Assembly: GCA_023248955.1 (NCBI GenBank)
Contig: JAHFDP010000050.1
Location: 1-32,602 of the forward strand
Reading direction: 5' to 3'
DNA from: Deltaproteobacteria bacterium
Lineage (GTDB): Bacteria; Myxococcota; Myxococcia; Myxococcales; JAHFDP01
Length of the DNA: 32,602 nt
A program made the position numbers and the translations under genes. Below, piece by piece: positions 26,480-32,602 of this stretch. How positions within the stretch are numbered: position 1 is the first letter of the stretch; the number at the start of each line of letters is the position of its first letter. The notes below the pieces were generated by a model. It worked only from the letters and a program-made list of their open reading frames with translations. It did not search any database and was not told the DNA's origin.

Positions 26480-26507
26480 GTCATTTCTAGGAGCCTAGCC
26501 GTCTGGA

Positions 26508-26580
26508 AGGGGCTCGCCGCCCCTCCCCGTCAAACGAAGCTCGCCGGGGACCCCACCTTGCTTCGGCGCGACTCCGCGCC
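26508..26580. repeat. GC-rich hairpin cluster downstream of the PilT-like gene
   Basis: Hairpin AGGGGC-TCGCC-GCCCCT (26508-26524) and hairpin GGCGCG-ACTC-CGCGCC (26565-26580) lie in the 239-bp gap between the PilT-like stop and pdhA. No U-tract follows, so they are not clear intrinsic terminators. The segment resembles a dispersed intergenic repeat; I found no second copy in the window. Confidence 0.5.
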
Positions 26581-26612
26581 GCGGCCGCCTTTGGCGTCCG
26601 AAAGGATTAGCC

Positions 26613-28118
26613 CTATCGCTCCGCCTTCTTTTGATCTTCACGCCACGGTCCGCGAAACCCGCCCTGCGTCAGCAACGCGCCAAATTCCTTCCGATCCGGC
26701 GCGCGCTCATAGGCGACTTGCGCTTCGATCTGCCCGCTCTTCACCGCTTCGAAAAGCGAGTCGCTAAACGTCAGCATGCCGGCGTTGCGGTTCATCTGCA
26801 TCAGCGATGGAATCTGAAACGTCTTTCCCTCGCGGATCAGGTTCACCACCGGGGGAATCACCGTCAGCACTTCCAACACCGCAACGCGCCCTCCGCCCTT
26901 TTTTGGCAAGAGCGTTTGCGCCACCACGCCCTTGAGCGCGTCGGAAAGCATGGCGCGAATCTGCGACTGCTGATCGGCCGGATATTGATCGATGAGCCGA
27001 TCCACCGCCGACGACGCCGTGTTGGTGTGCAGCGTCCCGAACACCAGGTGTCCGGTCTCCGCCGTCTCGATAGCCATGGCCGCGGTTTCCAGATCGCGCA
27101 GCTCGCCGACCATCACGATGTCAGGATCCTCACGCAGCGCCGCCCGCAGCGCGTTCTTGAAGCTGCGCGTGTGCGCACCGATTTCGCGCTGGTTGATGTG
27201 GCAACGTTTGTCGCTGTGCACGAACTCGATCGGATCTTCGATGGTGATGAGGTGGCCGTCGCGCTGCGCGTTGATCCAATTCACCATCGCCGCGAGCGTC
27301 GTGGACTTGCCGCTGCCGGTTGGGCCGGTCACCACCACGAGGCCTTTGTGAAGCTCGCAAAATTTCATTACCGACGACGGCAAGCCCAACTCTTCGACGG
27401 TGGGAATTTTCACGGGAACCTGCCGAAACGCCGCCGCCACCCCGGCCAAATCGCGGAACACGTTGCAGCGCATGCGCGCGCGCCCACCCACCTCGTGTGC
27501 AAAATCGCCGTCGTTGGTCTGGCTAAACTCCTGCTGACTGCGCTCGGGCATGATGCCGTGCACGATGCGGTTGATGGTCTCCCCGTCAAGCGCCGCGCGG
27601 CCTGGCATCGGAATCATTTTTCCATCGACGCGAACGGTGGGAATCTTTCCCGCCTTCAAATGAAGATCCGATGCGTTGAGATCGATCATCTGGTGAAAAA
27701 GTTCATCGATGTGCCGAATCGCGCCGACGCGCGCGACCGCTTTGGGCGGCGTCGGAAGTGGCGGCGGAGGCGGCACGGGCGCGGAGGCCGACAGCAGCGC
27801 GGCCAGCCCCGCCACATCGCCATCCGCGCGTTGCACACGAATGGCCATCGCGCCCTCGGGCCGGGTCACCCGCAACGCCACGCTGCCGAATGGACTTTGA
27901 TAGCGAAAATCGCCGCCTGCGCCATTCATGCGCTGTACCGTCTCGGCGCCTAGGGCCTCCGCGAGCAGACTCAGCAATTGTTCGGTGTTCACCGGCCGCG
28001 CGGAAATCGTCTTCGACGCGCCACCCACCAGAAGCTCTACGGCCGTACCGCTCTTGAAAACAAGCGCCTCGCCGCGCTGTTTGGACATCGCCTCAAGGTA
28101 CTTGTCCAGTATCGGCAA
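26613..28118 (-). CDS. PilT-type pilus retraction ATPase with extra N-terminal domain
   Basis: 501 aa; PilT is usually 340-380. Residues 135-480 are a complete PilT: ASDLHLKAGKIPTVRVDGKMIP, Walker A GPTGSGKS (265-272), the Asp box TIEDPIEFVH, Walker B LREDPDIVMVGELRDLET, the His box GTLHTNTA, and NLIREGKTFQI near the C terminus (like AIRNLIRE). Residues 18-95 read like a worn copy of the PilT N domain and are joined by a Pro-rich hinge (about 112-126). PilT hexamers power type IV pilus retraction at the inner membrane. TTG 28118 is preferred because GGGGGAA precedes it and the kinase gene ends 25 bp upstream; ATG 28088 is the alternative. No pilB, pilC or pilin gene is in the window. Confidence 0.88.
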   Translation of the reverse strand: MPILDKYLEAMSKQRGEALVFKSGTAVELLVGGASKTISARPVNTEQLLSLLAEALGAETVQRMNGAGGDFRYQSPFGSVALRVTRPEGAMAIRVQRADGDVAGLAALLSASAPVPPPPPLPTPPKAVARVGAIRHIDELFHQMIDLNASDLHLKAGKIPTVRVDGKMIPMPGRAALDGETINRIVHGIMPERSQQEFSQTNDGDFAHEVGGRARMRCNVFRDLAGVAAAFRQVPVKIPTVEELGLPSSVMKFCELHKGLVVVTGPTGSGKSTTLAAMVNWINAQRDGHLITIEDPIEFVHSDKRCHINQREIGAHTRSFKNALRAALREDPDIVMVGELRDLETAAMAIETAETGHLVFGTLHTNTASSAVDRLIDQYPADQQSQIRAMLSDALKGVVAQTLLPKKGGGRVAVLEVLTVIPPVVNLIREGKTFQIPSLMQMNRNAGMLTFSDSLFEAVKSGQIEAQVAYERAPDRKEFGALLTQGGFRGPWREDQKKAER

Positions 28119-28143
28119 CGTTCCCCCGGCGCAATGCCGCGCT

Positions 28144-30000
28144 TCACTCCCGTAATGCCTTGCGCAGAGCAGTATAACTCGAGTCGTCCACGGCAACGAA
28201 TCCGCTGACCCGTTCGACTTTTCCGAGAAGCGGAACGCCCAGATCACGCTCGGGGTTGAAGGCCAGCAACGCGCGTTTGAGGAGCGCGGAATCCTCGGGT
28301 CGCGCCGACGCCCCCGCACAAACCGCGTCGTTGGGCGAGCGACCCGTCACGGCGAGGACGCGCATGCGACCCACGGAGATTCCCGCGCGATCGGCGGTGC
28401 GGTAGGCGCTGCTGTAAGTCGCGCCGGCGTCGCAGAGACCGGCGTTGAGATCGCGCAGCACCTCGAGATGATTTCCGGAAAAACGCACGCCGGCCAAATC
28501 GTGATCGGGATCGACGCCCGCCGCGCGCAGCGCAGCGCGCGGGAACACATAGCCGGTGGTGGAATTGGGATCGCTGTAGCAGAAGCGCCGTCCCTTGACC
28601 TCCGACACCGAATTGATTGGCGATGACTCCAGCACGAGGAGCACGCCCGAATCGCCCGTGCTGCCCTCGAAGAGCTCCATCGCCAACGGTTCGATGTGAT
28701 CGTGCTGAGCGCGCGTGCGGACGTAAAGATAGGGCGGCAGCGAAGCGTAGGGAATTTGCCCAGAGGTGAGACGCTCCGCCAACTCCGCGTAGGTCTTGGC
28801 GACGATCAAGTGGATCGGGCGTCCCGTGTGGCGCTCGAGGTAGCGACGCCACGGCTCATACTCGTCGAGCACGACTGCGGCATCGAGCGTCGGGGGCAGA
28901 CCGATGGTGAGCGGTTCACCCTGCAACACCACGGCGGGCGCGCCGCGCATGAAAAATCCGAGTGCCAACGCTCCCGCCAAGAGCCCGAGGAGCGCACCCA
29001 TGCGCGACCATTTCGCCCGGCGATTTTTCGACGGACATAGCGCTTTGGCGATGCTCGCACGCGTGCGGGCATGGGTTTCACCAAGCGCATCCAACACGAA
29101 CGTGGCCACCGCGCGATCGGTCGGAGCGAGTCCGGCGTCCTTCGCCGCGGCGAAAATCTGCTGGCGAAAAAGCTCCGCCGTGGCCGTCCGCCGCGCGGGA
29201 TCTCGCTCGAGCGCGCTCGACAAAGCTTGCGCCAACGCCTCGGGGACGTCCGGCCGCGACGCGCGCAAATTCGGCAACGTCGCTTGAAGCACGGCCTGCA
29301 TGGTCGACAGATCGGTGTCGCGCTTGAAGAGCGGCTCGCCGGTCAAAAGCTCCCACAGCGTGATGCCCAGCGCGAAAACATCGGAGCGGCGATCGAGCGC
29401 CTCTTGCCGCACCTGCTCGGGCGAGAGGTAGTGCAACTTGCCTCGAATACCACCGGTGCGTGTGAGCTCATCCTGCGCGGTGGCCTTGGCGATGCCAAAA
29501 TCGAGGAGCTTCACGCGCCCCGTGTCGTTCACCATCAGGTTGTGCGGCGAGATGTCGCGGTGGACAAGGCCCAGCAGCGCGCCGGCGGAATCGGTCAGTT
29601 CGTGCGCAGCCTGCGCCCCGCGACAAGCCTGGACCATGATGGCCACCGCCACCTCGACCGGAATCTGGCGGTGGTGGTAGGAACTTGCCGCCAGAAGATC
29701 CTTGAGCGTGCTGCCGTCAACGTACTCCATGACTAGGAACGCAGCGCCGTCGGCTTCGACGAATTCCAAAATGTCGACGATGTGCGGGTGGCGAAGCTGC
29801 GCCGCAAAACGCGCCTCCTGCCGAAACTGCTCCGCGAACGTCGGGTCGGCGGCCAGATGTGGCAACAGCCGCTTGATGGCCAGCGGCTGCGTGGCGCCAC
29901 TTTCCCGCGCCAAGAAAATCTCCGCCATGCCGCCGGATCCCAGGCGCGCCAAGAGCACGTAGCGGCCAAGGCGGCGTTCAGAAAATGAATCCGTATTCAT
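28144..30000 (-). CDS. Transmembrane Ser/Thr kinase with PhnD-like periplasmic binding domain
   Basis: 618 aa. Residues 14-290 are a Hanks-type kinase: Gly loop GSGGMAEIF (21-29), Lys43, helix-C Glu62, catalytic loop HRDISPHN (147-154), DFG (167-169) and SPEQ in place of APE. A basic stretch (KNRRAKWSR) precedes one membrane helix (about 334-352). Residues 363-615 resemble the PhnD/phosphonate-binding solute-binding fold: TIGLPP, YEPWRRYLERHTGRPIHLIVAKTYAELAERL, a PYASLPPYLYV patch, and CYSDPNSTTGYVFPRAALR, the family's DPxSTxG motif. Topology places the kinase inside and the sensor outside the cytoplasm. This is a one-component receptor kinase; ligand and substrate are unknown. The gene lies between a rhodanese and a PilT-like gene, 36 and 25 bp away. 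Confidence 0.9.
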   Translation of the reverse strand: MNTDSFSERRLGRYVLLARLGSGGMAEIFLARESGATQPLAIKRLLPHLAADPTFAEQFRQEARFAAQLRHPHIVDILEFVEADGAAFLVMEYVDGSTLKDLLAASSYHHRQIPVEVAVAIMVQACRGAQAAHELTDSAGALLGLVHRDISPHNLMVNDTGRVKLLDFGIAKATAQDELTRTGGIRGKLHYLSPEQVRQEALDRRSDVFALGITLWELLTGEPLFKRDTDLSTMQAVLQATLPNLRASRPDVPEALAQALSSALERDPARRTATAELFRQQIFAAAKDAGLAPTDRAVATFVLDALGETHARTRASIAKALCPSKNRRAKWSRMGALLGLLAGALALGFFMRGAPAVVLQGEPLTIGLPPTLDAAVVLDEYEPWRRYLERHTGRPIHLIVAKTYAELAERLTSGQIPYASLPPYLYVRTRAQHDHIEPLAMELFEGSTGDSGVLLVLESSPINSVSEVKGRRFCYSDPNSTTGYVFPRAALRAAGVDPDHDLAGVRFSGNHLEVLRDLNAGLCDAGATYSSAYRTADRAGISVGRMRVLAVTGRSPNDAVCAGASARPEDSALLKRALLAFNPERDLGVPLLGKVERVSGFVAVDDSSYTALRKALRE

Positions 30001-30021
30001 TTGAGTGAACCGAGATTCATT
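29984..30021 (-). promoter_or_regulatory. Inverted repeat surrounding the kinase start codon
   Basis: On the mRNA, AATGAATC (30021-30014) can pair with GATTCATT (29991-29984), enclosing a 22-base loop that holds the ATG. A third ATTCAT copy lies at 29995-30000. The region is AT-rich in a GC-rich setting and the start has no strong ribosome site. It could be an mRNA hairpin that controls initiation or a DNA operator. Confidence 0.3.
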
Positions 30022-30036
30022 ATTTAGAAAACGTGC

Positions 30037-30456
30037 TCACTTCTTGAGGAGATATTCGTAAGCGCGCCCCGCCGGACGGCCCGTCTCCACCGGAAGGTTC
30101 TCGTCGAGCCAGCCACGCTCGATCACCTGCCCTTGCGCATCACGCGCGCCGCCGAATCCGCAGCGCTGATCGACGATGCTCGCGTAGCCGCTCCGCTCGA
30201 GAATCCCCGCGGCATTGAGCGATCGGCCACCCGACTTGCAGCCCACCACGATCTTGGCGTCCGTGGCGAACACGCTGGTCACCACGCGCACAAAATCTGG
30301 ATTGGGCGAAAGCCCCACCGGCCCGGCGTTCAAGAGCGGAATGTTCAGCGCTCCTGCCGGATGCCCCGCTTGAAACTCCGGCTCCGAGCGAACGTCCAGG
30401 TAGGTCCAGCCATCCTCCATCAACGCTTTGGCTTCCTTGGGTGAAACACGTTTCAT
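30037..30456 (-). CDS. Single-domain rhodanese (sulfurtransferase-like)
   Basis: 139 aa. The fold motifs are YLDVRSEPEFQAGHPAGALNIP and the active-site loop VVGCKSGGRS with Cys73. Rhodaneses move sulfur from thiosulfate or persulfides, and some act as phosphatase-like or signalling domains. The ATG at 30456 has GGAGG five bases upstream, which fixes the start; longer reading frames into the upstream gene are rejected. It has no signal peptide, so it is cytoplasmic. It sits 26 bp after the PilZ gene and 36 bp before the kinase gene, in one apparent operon. Why a rhodanese is there is unclear. Confidence 0.9.
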   Translation of the reverse strand: MKRVSPKEAKALMEDGWTYLDVRSEPEFQAGHPAGALNIPLLNAGPVGLSPNPDFVRVVTSVFATDAKIVVGCKSGGRSLNAAGILERSGYASIVDQRCGFGGARDAQGQVIERGWLDENLPVETGRPAGRAYEYLLKK

Positions 30457-30482
30457 GTTGCCTCCGAAAAAAGTCGATGTAT

Positions 30483-31187
30483 TTACCTTCGCATAAAAGC
30501 GTGCGGCAGCGCCGGTTCGAGCACTTTGCCCCCTCGGCAACACAGCGCCGGGTGCGCAACTTCCCGCGTCAGCTGCCACGCTTCGCGTGCCGCTTCGAAA
30601 AGTCGCGTGGAGGCCTTGCGCCACTCGGGATCGCTGCGCAAAAGCGTAATGCCGGCTTCGCGATCGCCCACCCGCGCCAGGCGCCCGCGACCGAGCTCCG
30701 TGGGCCAGCCGCGGGGCGGCAGAAAAAGGCTCAGCTCCAGTTCGCTGCCCACCGTGCCGAGCTCACCGACGCCCGTCAGCCGCATCCCCATCATACTAAC
30801 GTCGAATATGCGGCCCAGCATCGGTTCTGGCTGCCCTGCCCTTTTCACGCGCACCATCACATCGGTAGCGATGCGGCCGTGGCGTCGCTCGGCCGTGCTC
30901 TGCTCGCGCCAGCGTTGAAGAAACCCCGAGGGAAACACCACCCAGTATCCGGGAAGCGCGCCGGTTTCTCGGGTCGCCACCGTGCCTCGGAGCGTACTTT
31001 TCTGCTCGTTCGTCGCGAAGGAGATTTCCAGCAAGATGCGCGTTCCCTCGGCGAACGTCGCCAAATTTGCGCTCCAGAAGAAAACCGCGCGGCGATCGAT
31101 GACGTGAAAGTGGCGCTCCAACTGATCGGGCGCATCGAATCGGTAGCGGAGGAGCTGCGCGGGGCTGGACGTCGAGGCGACCGGCAA
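30483..31187 (-). CDS. PilZ-domain protein
   Basis: 234 aa. Residues 97-190 hold a PilZ domain with RRHGR (101-105) and DVSMMG (129-134), matching RxxxR and D/NxSxxG that contact cyclic di-GMP. Residues 10-90 form a second, degenerate PilZ-like or YcgR-N domain (FFWSANL, ILLEISF, YWVVFP). The C terminus is a basic helix with a CC pair. TTG 31187 is chosen because GGAGG lies five bases before it; the frame open to 31301 would run into the hemY promoter region. It is cytoplasmic and divergent from hemY by 95 bp. In the gene order PilZ-rhodanese-kinase-PilT it is the likely c-di-GMP effector for surface motility. Confidence 0.85.
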   Translation of the reverse strand: MPVASTSSPAQLLRYRFDAPDQLERHFHVIDRRAVFFWSANLATFAEGTRILLEISFATNEQKSTLRGTVATRETGALPGYWVVFPSGFLQRWREQSTAERRHGRIATDVMVRVKRAGQPEPMLGRIFDVSMMGMRLTGVGELGTVGSELELSLFLPPRGWPTELGRGRLARVGDREAGITLLRSDPEWRKASTRLFEAAREAWQLTREVAHPALCCRGGKVLEPALPHAFMRR

Positions 31188-31209
31188 ACGAACCTCCGAA
31201 GGGCTGCCG

Positions 31210-31218
31210 ATTCTAGCA
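31210..31218 (-). promoter_or_regulatory. Candidate extended -10 promoter for the PilZ operon
   Basis: On the minus strand TGCTAGAAT matches the extended -10 form TGnTAnAAT. Transcription would begin near 31203, about 16 bases before the TTG start, with GGAGG in the leader. No good -35 is visible, as is common for extended -10 promoters. Confidence 0.4.
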
Positions 31219-31282
31219 GAGGACCGGCGCTGATCTCGCGACTTCTTCGCAGCGCGGATTTGTGCGAATCGTACGCCACGCA

Positions 31283-32602
31283 ATGTCCTCGTCTCCGCCA
31301 ATCGTGGTCATCGGCGCCGGTGTGGCTGGGCTTTCCATCGCCGCAGCATTGCGGGCGCTCGGGCGCGCAGCGATCATTTTTGAATCGAGCGATCGTGCGG
31401 GCGGAAAGATCCGCTCGATTTGCGACGGCGATTTTCTCCTCGAAGCCGGTCCCGCCGGATTCGTGGACACGTCGCCTGAAGTCCAAGCGCTGCTGACGCG
31501 CTTGAACCTTCAATCGCGAATCATTCGGAGTGGCGCCGACGCACAGCGGCGTTTTCTCTACCTCGATGGTCGACTCGTTCCAGCGCCGGACTCGCCGTTA
31601 TCTGCCGCGCGCAGCGTAGTCCTTTCGCGGTCCGCACGACTACGTGCGCTGGGCGATCTGGTTCTTCCGCGTGGACCGTCGGGACTTGGCGAAGAGGAGA
31701 GCGTTGCGGATCTGGCGCGTCGCCGACTTGGCAGCGACGCAGCCGATCGGATCATCGCACCGTTCGTGTCGGGCCTCTTTGCCGGCGATCCCGAAGCGCT
31801 CTCCGCGGCCGCCGCCTATCCGAAGCTCGCCGCCGCCGAGCGCGATCATCGCAGTCTGCTCGTTGCCGCATGGCGCGCGTGGAAGGAAGAACGATCGCGG
31901 CCAGGCGCGCTGTCGACGCACGTGTCTTTCGTAGATGGAATGCAAGAGCTGACCAACGCGCTGGGGCAGGCTGCGGGAGCTTCACTCCATCTCGGCGCAA
32001 CCGTGAAGCGCATCGAAAAACGCGGCGATATATTCGAAATATATGTCGAGGAAGCTGGTGCGGTAAAAACTCTCACCGCTGCGGGCGTCGCGCTGACCGT
32101 GCCCGCGTTTGTCGCCGCTCCGCTCGTCGCCCCGCTCGACGCCGCGCTCGCCGATGCAGCCGCGGCAATTCCCTACGCTCCAATCGCCGTAATACATTTG
32201 GCTTACAATCGATCAGCGGTACGCCATCCGCTTGACGGCTATGGGTTTCTGGCGCCGGCGGGCCAAGGCTTGCGAATTCTCGGCGCGGCGTTCTCGTCGA
32301 ACATTTACGACGGCCGCGCCCCAAGCGGGACGGTGCTCTTCTTGGCGCGATTGGGCGGTGCCAACAATCCGGATTTGGCCGCGCTGCCCGAGGACGCGCT
32401 CATCGCTACGGTGCACGAAGATCTCTCGCGCGCGCTCGGCATCGATGCACCGCCGATCTTTGCACGCGTCTTTCGCCATCCGCGCGCCATGCCGCAATAC
32501 ACGCTCGGACATCTCAAGCGCGTGGCCACGATCGAAGCAGCGGAACGCCGTGTTGGAAAAATCGCGCTCGCGGGAAATGCGTATCGCGGACTCGCGCTCA
32601 CC
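31283..32602 (+). CDS. hemY: Protoporphyrinogen oxidase (HemY-type), 3' end outside window
   Basis: 440 codons from ATG 31283 run open to the window edge, so the C terminus is missing. The FAD-binding Rossmann motif is VIGAGVAGLSIAAAL (9-23) with FESSDRAGGKIRS (33-45). FLLEAGPAGFV, APFVSGLFAGDPEALSAAAAYPKL and the C-terminal RVFRHPRAMPQYTLGH and GNAYRGLALT are HemG/HemY family signatures. The flavoenzyme oxidises protoporphyrinogen IX to protoporphyrin IX in haem synthesis, at the membrane. I see no ribosome site before the ATG. It is divergent from the PilZ gene. A short AT-rich island is at 32028-32044. Confidence 0.92.
   Translation, partial: MSSSPPIVVIGAGVAGLSIAAALRALGRAAIIFESSDRAGGKIRSICDGDFLLEAGPAGFVDTSPEVQALLTRLNLQSRIIRSGADAQRRFLYLDGRLVPAPDSPLSAARSVVLSRSARLRALGDLVLPRGPSGLGEEESVADLARRRLGSDAADRIIAPFVSGLFAGDPEALSAAAAYPKLAAAERDHRSLLVAAWRAWKEERSRPGALSTHVSFVDGMQELTNALGQAAGASLHLGATVKRIEKRGDIFEIYVEEAGAVKTLTAAGVALTVPAFVAAPLVAPLDAALADAAAAIPYAPIAVIHLAYNRSAVRHPLDGYGFLAPAGQGLRILGAAFSSNIYDGRAPSGTVLFLARLGGANNPDLAALPEDALIATVHEDLSRALGIDAPPIFARVFRHPRAMPQYTLGHLKRVATIEAAERRVGKIALAGNAYRGLALT

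Noticed and set aside
26374-26484. N-terminal extension of pdhA to 26484
   Set aside because: Basic non-conserved residues, and it begins inside the palindrome; ATG 26373 gives the normal E1 alpha start.
26631-27953. 440-codon plus-strand frame across the PilT-like gene
   Set aside because: Antisense to the conserved Walker and His boxes; no domain seen.

Overview
The window is a GC-rich, densely coded stretch of an ordinary-looking chromosome. I see no phage, transposase, integrase, CRISPR array, rRNA or tRNA. Gene content suggests a Gram-negative proteobacterium, and more tentatively a deltaproteobacterial or Myxococcota-like lineage: a Hanks-type Ser/Thr kinase with the HRDISPHN catalytic loop common in that group, a type IV pilus retraction ATPase, PilZ, DUF1844, PrkA, a lipobox-like signal and an outer-membrane beta-barrel. 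The taxonomy is inference only. GTG and TTG starts and 1-4 bp gene overlaps are common, so several starts were set by Shine-Dalgarno position or overlap rather than by the longest reading frame.

Layout. 1-2142 (minus): thiamine genes thiE and thiD with a class I glutamine amidotransferase-like hydrolase between them, and a possible 12-codon leader coupled to thiE. 2225-5948 (plus): three overlapping small genes (small protein, DUF1844 protein, secreted protein), then clpB. 5954-9303: a secreted GH26-like glycosidase (minus), a PAP2 phosphatase and a DUF4337 membrane protein (plus), and a small membrane protein (minus). 9308-12309 (minus): an ABC-F ATPase and an agmatinase-family enzyme. 12331-12480: two tandem palindromic repeat units. 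12502-13302 (plus): a Nit1-type amidase. 13277-15752 (minus): prkA and a small membrane protein. 15773-16254 (plus): a broken hsp70 remnant. 16262-17527 (minus): an MFS exporter. 17654-21286 (minus): fadI and fadJ (beta-oxidation), separated by three hairpins. 21443-22849 (plus): an outer-membrane barrel. 22853-26373 (minus): pdhA-pdhB-pdhC plus a DUF971 gene. 26613-31187 (minus): PilZ protein, rhodanese, kinase/PhnD fusion and PilT-like ATPase. 31283-end (plus): hemY, cut by the window edge.

How genes work together. The pyruvate dehydrogenase genes and fadI/fadJ both feed acetyl-CoA. The PDH complex needs thiamine diphosphate, whose synthesis is at the left end, and lipoate. The most unusual unit is the four-gene minus-strand run at 26613-31187. 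It would combine a c-di-GMP-type effector (PilZ), a transmembrane Ser/Thr kinase whose outer domain resembles a phosphate/phosphonate-binding protein (PhnD), and a PilT-type motor with an extra degenerate N-terminal domain. I propose that it links nutrient sensing outside the cytoplasm to pilus motor control; that role is inference.

Four different kinds of GC-rich palindromic intergenic repeat occur (12331-12480, 17550-17636, 19852-19979, 26508-26580). No gap between genes exceeds about 260 bases once these are counted.
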